Source: Cymbidium sinense (Eukaryota > Streptophyta > Magnoliopsida > Asparagales > Orchidaceae). From it: DNA of 64,000 bases. The notes below the pieces were generated by a model. The model made no database searches. It was not told where the DNA came from and saw only the letters and a list, made by a program, of their open reading frames with translations. Position 1 is the first letter of the stretch; each line of letters starts with the position of its first letter. This document shows positions 47,051 to 58,209 of this stretch, one piece after another. The stretch is taken from contig CM038215.1 of the NCBI GenBank assembly GCA_021442155.1, positions 10,192,976-10,256,975 of the forward strand, given 5' to 3'. A program made the position numbers and the translations under genes.

Positions 47051-48286
47051 TTAGGTTTATACATTTTTATTATTTTAGGTTTAGTTTTTTTTAGTTTAGT
47101 GTTTAGTTTTATTTATTTTAGTTTAAGTTCTTATTTAGTTTTGTTTATTTAGTATTTATTTTATTTTATATTTTTTATTTATTTAGGTTTTATCAAGTTT
47201 GTTTTATTTAGTTATAGATATTTATTGTTTAGGTTTATGGTTTATGTAGGGTTATTTAGGGTTTCAGGTTTAGGGTAAGTTTTAGGGTTTATGATTGTTT
47301 AGGGTTTAGGGTCAGCCTAGGCTTTAGGGTTTAGGGTTTAGGGTAGGGTTGTAGGTTTAGTTTAGGGCCTTGTTTAAGATTTGGTTTAAGGTTAAAAAAA
47401 TTTTTGCATAATTTTTTTTTAATTAAGTAAACCCGTAAGTCTTTTATGTAGTTTATTTTTATTTATTTTAGTTTATTTTATTTTTATTTAGGTTTATGTT
47501 TATTTTATTTAGTTTAGTTTATTTATTTTAGGTTTATTTATTTTAGTTTAGGTTTATATTTTAATTATTTTAGGTTTAAGTTTAGTTGTATTTATTTTAG
47601 TTTAGTTTTATTTTCATTTTATTTTTTTAGTATAGGTTTTATTTTTTTAAGTTTAGGCATTAGATTTTTAATTTAGGTTTATTTTTAAGATTTATTTTTT
47701 AGTTTATGTTTAGGTTTATTTTTAGTTTATTTTATTTGTTTAGTGTTTAGGTTTAGGTTTAGGTTTAGTTTATTTTATGTTTAGGTTTAGGTTTTATTTA
47801 TTCTACTTTAGTTTATTTTAGTTTTGGTTTAGTTTTTTTTAAGTTTATAGTTAGGTTTTATTTTTATTTATTTTATGTTAATTTTTAGGTTTAGGTTTTA
47901 TTTAGTTTTTATTTTATTTTATGGGTTTATTTTATTTTATTTAGGTTTTATTTTTAGTTTAGTTTAGGTTTTATTTATTTTATTTTAATTTAGTTTATAT
48001 TTTTAATTTATTTTCTTTTAGGTTTAGGTTTAGGTTTTAGTTTAGGTTTTATTTTATTTTAATTTTATTTTATTTATTTTGGCTTTTTTATTTATTTTAT
48101 TTGTAGGTTTAATTTAGTTTAGGTTTAGGATTTTAGCTTTTTAGAGATTAGTTTTTAGGGTTTAGGTTTTAAGGTTTAGGGTTTAGGGTTTAGGATTTTA
48201 GGGTTTAGAGTTTAGGGTTTAGAGTATAGTGTTTTGGGTTTTATGTTTTGGGTTTAGGTTTTAGGGTTTGGTTTATGATTTTTTTT
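47051..48286 (+). repeat. TTTAGGG blocks and T-rich monomer
   Basis: TTTAGGG-like at about 47,230-47,390 and 48,130-48,280; anchor near 47,411, paralogous to 29,775. Confidence 0.75.
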
Positions 48287-48766
48287 AACAGAGAACAAAT
48301 TCATATTCAACATTTCTTCTTTTCGATTTGGTCAACCAAGTATCACACCAAGTTTTCTATGACTTAAGCTATGACATAGATCAAAAATGAGCATGCATAG
48401 AGTAAATTAAAAACCTTAGATAACTAGAACTGTCTCTTCCATGAAGACACATTTCCATAAGCAGCAGATCGGATCGGCCATTTTTCAGTTTCTCCAGTTC
48501 CCATCAGAACCACCCCGACCTCCCGAGTAGTGGGATCCACCATCATATCCTCAATCTCTCCCTCCGCCACCGCCACGGCTATAACCTTCGTCACTCCTCC
48601 CGCCTCCATAACCACCACTGCTCCGACCACCACCTCCATATCACAAGCACCTCCATATCCCCCACCACCATTACGATAACCACCACCTCTGCTTTCACCT
48701 CCATCGCCAGATCTAGACTGAGCCTGGTTGACGGTTATGTTCTTGCCGTCAAGGTTTTGTCCATTC
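48287..48766 (-). pseudogene. GRP copy 8: 3' fragment with 3'UTR
   Basis: Minus-strand NLDGKNITVNQAQSRSGDGG, glycine-rich tail and GGSDGNWRN with TGA at 48,485-48,487, then a full 3'UTR ending at a T-run of eight on +. A frameshift falls in the middle of the tail and the RD-GY site is the shared TGA. The right edge is 'ccattc' then TTAGGG. Copy 4 is its paralogue 17,994 bp to the left, and both are followed by a LINE end. Confidence 0.9.
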
Positions 48767-48886
48767 TTAGGGTTAGGTTTATGATTAGGTTTATTAGGTT
48801 TTAGGGTTTAGCTTTATTTTTTAATTTATTTAGTCACTTTTGCTTTAGGTTTAGGGTTTAGGGTTGAGGGTGTAGGGTTTTTTTAT
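48767..48886 (+). repeat. Telomere-like spacer between GRP copy 8 and LINE L3
   Basis: TTTAGGG-like repeat with the typical GRP right flank; ends 'gtgtaggg' before the LINE T-run, as at L2. Confidence 0.85.
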
Positions 48887-50062
48887 TACCATAAAAGTAA
48901 AAGATACACCTTAAAAAGTGTAAAGCCTAGAAATCTACCGCTCATAGAGCTACAAGAAACCTAAAGAGCTAAACCCCCATCTAAGTACACTAGAAGAAGA
49001 AAAGAAAACCAAAGACAAAAACAACATCTAAAAAGCATTAAAGTGAAAGGACATAGAGTAACACTTAAATTAAACATGAAAATAGAAAAAGGTTGAGTTA
49101 GAAGCAGTTCATGATTCCTTTGAGAAAGCAAGATAAGCAAGATCAACAACAACAACACTAGGGAAGACTGAGAAACGACCAGTCCCTCTATAAAGTTCCA
49201 TCCTATAAAAGAAATCTGCAAAAATACTACCAAGGAAAAAGTCAAAGCTAAAAGATTAAGGATTAAGAGAGCAAAAGGAGAGAGCCAAGAAAGAGAAGGT
49301 GCGCAGACTCAGTTAAGATCATCTCATGGGGAAACAATACATATGAACATCCAAACTTCATAAAGAAGGGTTACAATCATATGTAAAGCTACCAGCTAGA
49401 GAGAGGAGGTGAGTAACACAAAGGCATCATAGCCAAAGATACCGATACCATAACCCACCAAACAAATCACACAATAGGCCAATCACATAAAGCCAGGAAC
49501 CTAGAAGTTATAGTAGGATCATTGGGCAAGCTAATCAATCCAAGCAGTAGCACCACCAAAACCAGCACCAACATACCTGATACAAGCCAACATCCAAGGC
49601 CAAGACAGGGGCCAAAGACATCCACCAATCACCAGAAACCAAAATTCCCAATTCAAAAGGATCAACAAAGGATCGATCAGCACACCAAAAGGCTCTAACA
49701 AGAAAAGTAGCCAACCTAGATTCCAAAGCTAGCTAAAAGTCCTCCAACCAAAGCAGCTAAGTAAAACATCCACAGGGCAACCACTAGAGAATAGCCCATC
49801 ATTTGTAACCAATAAAGGAAAAACCCTAGTAGCCAAGTAAAAGCAAAAAGAATAGCCAAAAAACCATTGAACAGAGAGATAACCAACTGATTCGGCCAGC
49901 CAACATAGCCTCTTAGCCAACCACCTCAGCAGCAGAAAACCCAAGTCAATGTAAAACCAACAACAGCCATCGAGCCAAGATCACCCAAGATAGCCAAGAA
50001 AAGAACAACCACTAAAATACCAACAACTAGCTAGCCCATAATAATAACCAAATGTCGCAATA
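48887..50062 (-). mobile_element. LINE 3' end L3, joined to GRP copy 9
   Basis: Minus-strand LINE 3' region with an A-tail of seven (Ts at about 48,887) touching TTTAGGG. The first 490 bp match L2 and the rest resembles the T/G-rich 3' region of L1. Unlike L1 it does not reach the RNase H codons. Its truncated 5' end runs, with no telomere repeat between, into the glycine-rich codons of GRP copy 9 near 50,062, a chimeric junction. Open frames here are hydrophobic shadows of T/G-rich sequence. Confidence 0.7.
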
Positions 50063-50283
50063 ACCATGACTGTAACCTCCATCACCACCATGGTGGTAAC
50101 ATCCGTCGCTCCTCTTGCCTCCATAACTACCACTACTCCCACCACCAACTCCAAATCCACCAACACCTCCAGATCCCCCACCACTATTGCAATAACCGCC
50201 ACTCGCCTCCACCTTGCCTCCGCCTTCACTCCACCGCATCTAGACGAGCTTGGTTGATCGTGGTGTTCTCGTTCTCATTCTCG
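50063..50283 (-). pseudogene. GRP copy 9: internal fragment fused to LINE L3
   Basis: Carries the minus-strand TINQAR linker and part of the glycine-rich tail (GG-YGGKR-DGCYHHGG-type repeats) but lacks the C-terminus, the stop and the 3'UTR, which are replaced by LINE sequence at about 50,062. About 15 nt of the NLDG linker are lost. The right edge is 'cattctcggg' followed by TTTAGG, the variant also seen in copy 7. P0 copy B follows after 110 nt. Confidence 0.8.
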
Positions 50284-50388
50284 GGTTTAGGTTTAGGTTT
50301 ATTAGGTTTTAGGGTTTAGGTTTATTTTTTAATTTATTTAGTTACTTTAGGTTTAGGTTTACGGTTTGAGGTTTAAGGTTTAGGGTTT
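50284..50388 (+). repeat. Telomere-like spacer between GRP copy 9 and P0 copy B
   Basis: TTTAGG-type repeat with the 'aatttatttagttacttta' flank. Confidence 0.85.
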
Positions 50389-51261
50389 TTTTAACTCAAA
50401 TGATTTCGTAACAAATAAGAAATTACCAAATCAAATAAGACATTATCCTTTAATAATTAATAAAATAGGATAAAATAAAATGCAATTTTAAAATGTTGAA
50501 AAGTAGTATTTCACAAAATGATTTAACTCCTAGAGATAATAAAATTTGATTTTATAGAAAGCCAACAAAGCTTTGTCGAACAAGCTGAAACCCATATCAT
50601 CATCTGATTCCTCAGCAAGCTCTTCCTTCTTCTCTTCCACTACAAATGACCATTAGTAGCGAGGAGTGGCGTAAGCATCGTGCACAACATATTAAATTTA
50701 CTAGGATCTTTCAAATACTCCTTAACCTTCTTGGCCTACGGGTATGTGTAATCAGTGGCAATCATAATGGTGAGGACATTCTTGTAAGCATTGACAGGTG
50801 GGGTGCTGCAGCAAAGGTGGGATAAGAGAGGGCTAGTGAGAGAGAAGTGATCATTAAAAGGCCCATCAAAAACTTCTCGATGAGATCATCTTCAGTGAGC
50901 TCAAGCACCTCCGGACTTAACACAGAACCATCATCATACATAGACTGGATGACAAGGCCATAAGAGAATGGCCTAATCCCCAGCTTAACGAGGAGAGCAG
51001 CCTCTGAGGATCCCACCTTATTGCCTTCTTATATAGCTCAACTGGGGTGATAATTTCAATAGTACCCTTTTTGATCTTTGTTGGGATGTTGAGAACCTAG
51101 AAGAAAGAAGTCTGTGAAGAATCCATACCAATGTTACCTGGAGGAACCACAACATTAATAGGTGCAACAAGATCAACACGGGCAGTAACATCAACTTTGT
51201 ATTTCATAACCACTTTGCTGACTTCTTTAAGATCACCTTTTGTATAAATAAGCTCAACCGG
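50389..51261 (-). pseudogene. 60S ribosomal protein P0 pseudogene, copy B
   Basis: Most complete of the three P0 copies. In order it shows [14 protein letters not shown], a VVVPPGNIG segment, SQTSFF-stop-[71 protein letters not shown] and EESDDDMGFSLFD. Three lesions are visible: Q to TAG after SQTSFF (shared with copy C), a frameshift before SSEAALL, and loss of the normal stop (TAA to AAA at 50,572-50,574). A seven-T run at the left is the A-tail, adjoining TTTAGGG. The 5' end is at about P0 residue 95, flush with telomere repeat. Confidence 0.92.
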
Positions 51262-53515
51262 GTTTAAGGTTTATGGTTTATGGTTTAGGGTTTAGGCTTT
51301 TAGGGTTTATGTTTTTAGTGCTTAGGGCTTAGGGATTAGGGTTTATAGTTTAAGATTTAGGGTTTAGGGTTTGGGGTTTAAGGTTTAGATTTGTAGGTTT
51401 AGTGTTGTAGGTCTAGGGTTTAGGGCTTAAGTTTTAGGGTTTAGGTTTTCTTTTGTTTAAAGTTAAGGAAATCAATAGGTTTAGGTTTATTTAGTTTATT
51501 TTTTATTTATTTTAGTTTATTTTATATTTTAATTTTACTTAGGTTGATTTTTTATTTTTATTTAGTTAAGTTTGTTCATTTTAGGTTTATTTATTTTTAG
51601 TTCAGGGTTTTTATTTTACTTTATTTTTTAGGTTTAGGTTTAGTTTTTTTAAGGTTTAGATTGAGGTTTTTATTTTATTTTCTTAGGTTTAGGTTTTATG
51701 ATTTTATTTTAGGTTCATTTTTAGGTTTTATTTTTAGTTTAAATTTAGTTTTATTTTATTTAGTTTAAGTTTAGGTTTAGGTTTAGTTTATTTTAAGTTT
51801 TATTTATTTTAGGTTAGTTTATTTTAGTTTAGGTTTAGGTTTATTTTATTTTTATTTTAGGTTTACTTTTTTTTAGTTTATGATACAAGTTTTATTTTTT
51901 TATTTTTTGATTTATTATTTAGGTTTAGGTTTTTATTTAGTTTTTATTTTATTTTATTTTATTTTATTTTATTTTACTTTTACATTTAGTTTTATTTTAT
52001 TTAGGTTTTATTCTTAGGTTTATTTTATTTTTAGTTTAGTTTAAATTTTTACTTATTTTATTTTGCATTATTTTTATTTTTTATTTTATTTTAAATTTAG
52101 ATTCAGGCTTAGGTTTTAATTAAGGTTTTTATTTTATTTTATTTTATTTATTTTATTTAGGTTTATGTTTTTTAAGTTTTATTTATTTTAGGTTTAGGTT
52201 TTTAGGGTTTAGGATTTAGGGTTTAAGGTTTAGAGTTTAGGGTTTAGGGTTCTAGAGTTTAGGGTTAGGGTGGTTAGGATTTAGGGGCTCAGGTTTAGGG
52301 TTTAGTGGTGGGTGTTAGGCTTTATGGTTTAGGATTTTAGGTTTAGTAGGGCTCAGTGGAGGCTAGGCTCAGGATTAGGGATTAGGGTTTAGGGAGGGTC
52401 AGTAGGGTCAGGGCATATTTAGGTTTTAGGGTAGGGTCAGGGAATCTTAGGTTTTTTATTTTAATTTTTATTTTTATTTAGTTTAGTGTTTAGGGTTTAG
52501 GTTTTTTTAAATTAAAAAAAGAGGTTTAGGTTTATTTAGTTTATTTTTTTATTTTTTTTAGTTTATTTTATATTTTATTGTTCTTAGGCTTATTTTTTAT
52601 TTAGTTTAATTTATTTAATTTTTGTTTATTTATTTATTATTTAGGGTTATTATTTTAATTTATTTTTTAGGTTTGGGTATATGTTTTAGTTGAGTTTTAT
52701 TTTTATTTTATATTTAAGTGTTAGGTTTTATTTTTTATTTTTAGGTTTCGGATTAGGTTTTTATTTTATTTTTTTAGGTTTAGGTTATAGTTGTTTATTT
52801 TAGGTTTATTTTTAGGTTTTATTTTTAGTTTAGGTTTTATTTTAATTAGTTTTGGTTCAGGTTTAGGTTTCATTTTTTTTAGGTTTAGGTTTAGGTTTTC
52901 TTTATTTTAGTTTTTAGTTTATTTTAAGTTTAATTTATTTTGTTTTAATTTATTTTATTTTAGGTTTAGTTTTTTTTTTACTTGGGTTTAGGTTTTATTT
53001 TTTATTTATTTTAGGTTTATTTTTAGGTTTAGGTTTTCATTTAGTTTTATTTTTATTTTTTGGTTTATTTTATTTTTTTATGTTTAGTTTTATTTTATTT
53101 TTTTTTTATGCTTAGGTTTATTTTATTTTATGTATTTTTATTTAGGTTTTTACTTAATTTATTTTAGTTTATTTTTATTTTTTATTTTATTTTATGTTTA
53201 GGTCTTGGCTTAGGTTTTTGTTTAGGTTTTCATTTTATTTTATTTTTCTATTTTATTTAGTTTTAAGTTTTTTATTTTTTTTAGTTTTAGGTTTTATTTA
53301 GTTTAGGTTTAGGTTTTTTAGGTTTTTAGGGTTTAGGGTTTAGGGTTTAGGGTTTAGGGTTTTAGGGTTTAAAGTTTAGGTTATAGGGTTGTTGTTTAGG
53401 GTTTAGGGCTAAGGTTTTTTTATTATTATTATTTTTTAGGCTTTGGGGTTTAGGGTTTAGGTTTTAGGTTCAGGGTTCAAGTTTTAGTTTAGGGTTTAAG
53501 GTTTTTGGGCCTTTT
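51262..53515 (+). repeat. TTTAGGG blocks and T-rich monomers
   Basis: TTTAGGG-like at about 51,262-51,440, 52,200-52,500 (with scattered GGCTCAG words) and 53,315-53,510. Anchors near 51,447 and 52,502. Paralogous to 31,379-33,353. Confidence 0.78.
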
Positions 53516-53995
53516 TTGATAGAGAATAAATTCATATTCAAATTTCTTGTTTTGAATTTCATCAACCAAGTAACACACCAAGTTCTCTAAGACACAAGTG
53601 ATGACATAGATCAAAAATGAGCAGGCATAGAGAAAATCAAAAACCCTAGATAACTTCAACTGTCTCTACTATGAAGACACAGTTCCATAAGCAGTAGATC
53701 GGATAGGACGTTCTTCAATTTCTCTAGTTTCCATTAGAACCACCCCTGCTTCTCAAGTAGCGGGATCCACCATCGTATCCTCAATCTCTCCCTTTGGCAC
53801 CACTATGGCTATAACCTCCGTTGCTCCTCCCACATCCATAACCACCACTGTTGCGACCACCACCTCCATATCCACCAGCACCTCCAGATCCCCCACCACC
53901 ATAATGATAACTGCCACCTCTGCCTTTACCTCCACCACAAATCTAGACTGAGCTTATTTGATGGTGATGTTCTTTTCGTTAAGGTTTTGCCCATT
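53516..53995 (-). pseudogene. GRP copy 10: 3' fragment with 3'UTR
   Basis: Minus-strand NGQNLNEKNITIK-type linker, a glycine-rich tail with GGYGGGGRN-GGYG repeats, the RD-stop-GY nonsense codon and a 3'UTR ending near a six-T run. The right edge is 'gcccattt' then TTAGGG. It matches copy 5 in several private differences, and both are followed by a P0 pseudogene. Confidence 0.87.
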
Positions 53996-54130
53996 TTTAG
54001 GGTATAGGTTAAGTTTAGGTTTATTAGGTTTTAGGGTTTATAGTTTTTTTTAATTTGTTTAGTTACTTTAAGTTTAGGTTTAGGGTTTAGGGTTTTAGGG
54101 TTTAGGGTTAGGGTTTAGGGTTTAAGGTTA
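53996..54130 (+). repeat. Telomere-like spacer between GRP copy 10 and P0 copy C
   Basis: TTTAGGG-like repeat; paralogous to 33,833-34,009. Confidence 0.85.
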
Positions 54131-54980
54131 AGAGTTTTTATAAAAAAACCCAAATGATTTCATAATAAATAAGAAATTACCAAATCGAACAAGACATTAT
54201 CCTCTATCAACGAATAAAATAGGATAAAATAAAATGCAATTCAAAAATTCACAAAAATAGTATTTCACATAATGATTTAACTCCCAGAGTCAATAAAATT
54301 TAATTTTATAGAAGTCCAACAAAGCTTAATCAAACAAGCTAAAACCCATATCATCCTCAGATTCCTTAATAGGCTCTTCCTTCTTCTATTTCACAACAAC
54401 AGCATTAAGCACAAGAGCCACAGTAAATTTACTAAGATCCTTCAAATATTCCTTAAACTTCTCAACCCATGCGTATGTGTAATCGTAATCAATCATGTGG
54501 TGAGGACATTCTTGTAAGCATTGATGAACATGACGCTGAAGGGTGGGATAAGAGAGAGAGAAGTGAACATTGAAAGGACTGCCGAAAACATCTCGATGAG
54601 ATCATCTTCACTGAGGTCAAGCACCTCAAGACTAAACACTGAACCATCATCAAACATAGACTAAACGACAAGGCCATAAGAGAATGGCCTAATGCCCAGC
54701 TTAAAGAGGAGAGTAGCCTCTGAGGATCTCACCTTATCGCCTTTTTGAAATAGCACAACTGGGGTGATAATTTTAGTAGTACCCTTATTGATCTTTGTTG
54801 GGATGTTGAGAACCTAGAAAAAAGAAGTCTGTGAAGGATCTAGACCAATGTTGCGTAGAGGAACCACAACATCAATAGGCATAATAAGACCAACATGGGC
54901 AGCACCACCAACTTCGTACATCGCAACCTCTTCGCTGACTTCTTTAAGATCACCTTTCAAAAAAATCATCTCAACCGAGG
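54131..54980 (-). pseudogene. 60S ribosomal protein P0 pseudogene, copy C
   Basis: Minus-strand P0 C-terminal two-thirds: [40 protein letters not shown], the [12 protein letters not shown] and LTEDDLIE regions (frameshifted), and ESEDDMGFSLFD with TAA at 54,326-54,328. It shares the SQTSFF-stop nonsense with copy B, and shares its 3'UTR and flanks with copy A. About 20 codons of the SYPT-PHMF region are deleted near 54,540. The 5' edge is flush with TTTAGGG. No intron is seen. Confidence 0.9.
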
Positions 54981-57119
54981 TTTAGGGTTTAGGGTTTATT
55001 ATGGTTTATGATTTTAGGGTTTAGGGTTTAGGGTTTAGGGTTTAGTGTTTAAGGTTTAGGGATTAGGAATTTTTATGCTTTAGGGTTTAGGAGAATATAG
55101 GCTTTAGGGTTTACAGTTTATGGTTCAGGATTGTAGGTTTAGTGTGGTAGGTTTAGGGTTTAGGGTTTAGGATTAGTTTTAGGGTTTAGGGTTTAGGATA
55201 TAAGGATTAGGGTCTTTTTTTTGAAAATTAAGTAAACTAGGAAGTTTAGGTTTATTTAGTTTATTTATTATTTATTATAATTTAATTTATTTTTTTATTA
55301 TTATTTAGGTTTTTAATTTAGTTTAGTTTATTTATATTAGGCTTATTTATTTTATTTTTGGTTTTCATTTTAGTTTATTTTTTAGGTTTACATTTAAGTT
55401 TAGATTTTGTTTTCAATTGAGTTTTATTTTTATTTTATTTTTTAGGTTTAGGGTTTATTTTTTATTTTTAAGTTTAGGTTTAGGCTTTTATTTAATCTTT
55501 TTAGGTTTAGGTTTTAGTTTTTTATTTTAGGTTTATTTTTTTAGTTTAGGTTTAGGTTTATTTTTATTTTATTTTATTTTATTTACTTTAGGTTTTGGTT
55601 TAGGTTTAGTTTAATTTAGGATTAAGTTTAGGTTTTATTTATCTTAGTTTAGTTTATTTTAGTTAAGGTTTAGGAATATATTATTTTGTTTATTTTATTT
55701 TTATTTTATGTTTACTTTTTTTAGTTTAGGGTTTAGGTTTTATTATTTATTTATTTTTAGGTTTATTTCTTATGTTTAGGTTTTTATTTAGTTTTTATTT
55801 TATTTTATTTTAGGTTTTTTATTTTAATTTTACATTTAGTTTTTATTTTATTTAGGTTTTTTATTCTTAGGTTTAATTTATTTCTTTAGTTTAGTTTATG
55901 TTTTTATTTATTTTATTTTAGTTTAAGTTTAATTTTAATTCATTTTATATTTTGATTAAGGTTTAGCTTTTAGTTTAGGTTTTTATTTTATTTATTTTTA
56001 GATTTTTTAATTTATTTTATTTTTAGGTTTTATTTAGTTTAAGTTTAGGTTTTAGATTTTAGTGTTTTGAGTTTGGGTTAATTTTAGGGTTGGGTTTAGT
56101 CTTAGGGTTTATTTATTTATTTGTTTTTTTTATTTATGGTTTAGGGTTTTTTAGTGTAAAGGGTTTAGGGTTTGGGGTTTAGGGTTGTAAGTTTAGGGTT
56201 TAGGGTATAGGGTTTAGGGTTTAGGGTTAGTTTTAAGGTTTTGGGTTTAAGATTTAGGGTTTAGGGTTTAAGGTTTAAGGTTTAGGATTTTTTTTATTAA
56301 GTAAATAGGTAGGTTTAGGTCTATTTAGTTTATTTTTTTATTTATTTTAGTTCATTTTATTTTTTATTTTTATATAGACTAGTTTGTTATTTTTATTTTG
56401 TTTAGTTTATTTATTTTAATTTTATTTAATTTAGTTTAGGTTTCTTATTTTAGTTTATTTTTTAGATTTAAGTTTAGGTTTATGTTTATTTTTTAGTTTA
56501 GTTTTATTTTTAAGTTATTTTTTAGGTTTAGGTTTTATTTTTTATTTTTATGTTTAAGTTGATGTTCTTATTTTATTTTTTTAGGTTTAGGTTCTAGGTT
56601 TTTATTTTAGCTTTATTTTTAGGTTTTAATTTTTAGTTTATGGTTATATTTATTTTTTTAGTTTATTTTATTTTATTTATTTTAGGGTCTCTTTAGTTTA
56701 TTTTAAGTTTTGGTTTTATGTTTTAATTATTTTAGTTTAGTTTATTTTAGTTTAAAGTTAATGTTTAATTTATTTTTTTATTTTAAGATTAGATTTTTTA
56801 GTTTTAGGGTTTAGGTTTTATTTTTCTTTATTTTAAGTTTTATTTATAGTTTATTTTTTTAGTTTAGGTTTTATTTAGTTTTATTTTATTTTATATTAAA
56901 TTTATAGTTTAGTTTTTATTTTATCTAGGTTTATTTTAGTTTGTATTTATTTTACGTTTATTTTTATTTTAATTTTAGTTTGTTTTTTATTTATTTTATT
57001 TTATTTTAGATTAGGTTTAGTTCATGTTTTAATTTAGGTTTTATTTTATATTATTACTTATTTAATTTAGCTGCCATTTATTTATTATATATTTAGGTTT
57101 TAGTTTATGTGGTTTAAGG
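54981..57119 (+). repeat. TTTAGGG blocks and T-rich monomers
   Basis: TTTAGGG-like at about 54,981-55,205 and 56,140-56,285; anchors near 55,214 and 56,287. Paralogous to 34,779-36,729. Confidence 0.78.
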
Positions 57120-57430
57120 TTTTAGGCTTGTGGGTAGGGTTGGGTTTGGAGGTGGTGGGCTCAGGGTATGGCGGGTTTTGGTTTTAGGGTTTAGGCCTAG
57201 CTTAGGTTTAGGGTAGGGTTTAGTTCTCATTATTTAGGGTCCGGGCCTTTAGGGCTCTGCTAGTTTAGGGTTTAGGGTTTGGGGCATTAGGGTCTGGGCC
57301 TAGGGTTTAAGGTTCAGGGTTTAGGTTTAGCCATGGTTTATTTTAAAATTTTATTTAGGGTTTGGTTTAGGGTTTGTATTTTAGGGTTTAGTGTTGGGTT
57401 TAGTGTTTAGGATTTAGGGTTTACGATTTT
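57120..57430 (+). repeat. Mixed TTTAGGG / GGCTCAG block 15
   Basis: Paralogue of the 36,730-37,400 block, but much closer to TTTAGGG. Confidence 0.65.
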
Positions 57431-58209
57431 GTTTTTTATTTTTAAATTAAATAAACCAGTATGTTTAGGTATATTTAGTTTATTTTTTATTTGTTTTAGT
57501 TTATTATATTTTTTATTTATATTTTGGTTTATTTTTTATTTTTATTTATTTTCATTTTAGTTTAGTTTTTTTTTTTTTTTTTAGTTTATTTTTAGGTTTA
57601 GGTTTAGGTTTATTTTATTTTAGTTTATTTTTATTTTAATTTTCTTTTTTAGGTTTAGGTTTTATTTTTTATTTTTATTTTTAGGTTTACATTTTTTTAT
57701 TTTTTTAGGTTTAGGTTTTATGTTTTTATCTTTGGTTTATTTTTAGGTTTTGTTTTTTAATTTAGTTTTAGGTTTATTTTTAATTTATTTTATTTTATTT
57801 AGTTTAGTTTTAGGTTTACATTTATGTTTAATTTATTTTAGTTTAGGATTAGTTTTATTTTATTTTATTTATATTTAGTTTTTTTTCATTTAAAGTTTAT
57901 ATTTATTTTTATTTATTTTTTAGGTTTTATGAATAGGTTTATTTTTAGGTTTAGTTTTATTTTATTTTATTTTAGGTTTATTTTAATTTTATTTTACATT
58001 TAGTTTTATTTATTTAAATTTTAGGTCCATTTTATTTTTAGTTTAGTTTAGGTTTTTATTTATTATATTTTAGTTTTTATTTTATTTTATTTTATTAGGT
58101 TTAGGATTGGGTTGGGTTTAGGTTTTATTTTTATATTTTATTTATTTAATATAGGTTTATGTTTATTTATTTATTTTTGATTCTTTAGTTTTAGTGATAG
58201 TTTTAGGTT
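57431..58209 (+). repeat. T-rich satellite monomer
   Basis: Anchor near 57,431; no insert. Confidence 0.7.
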
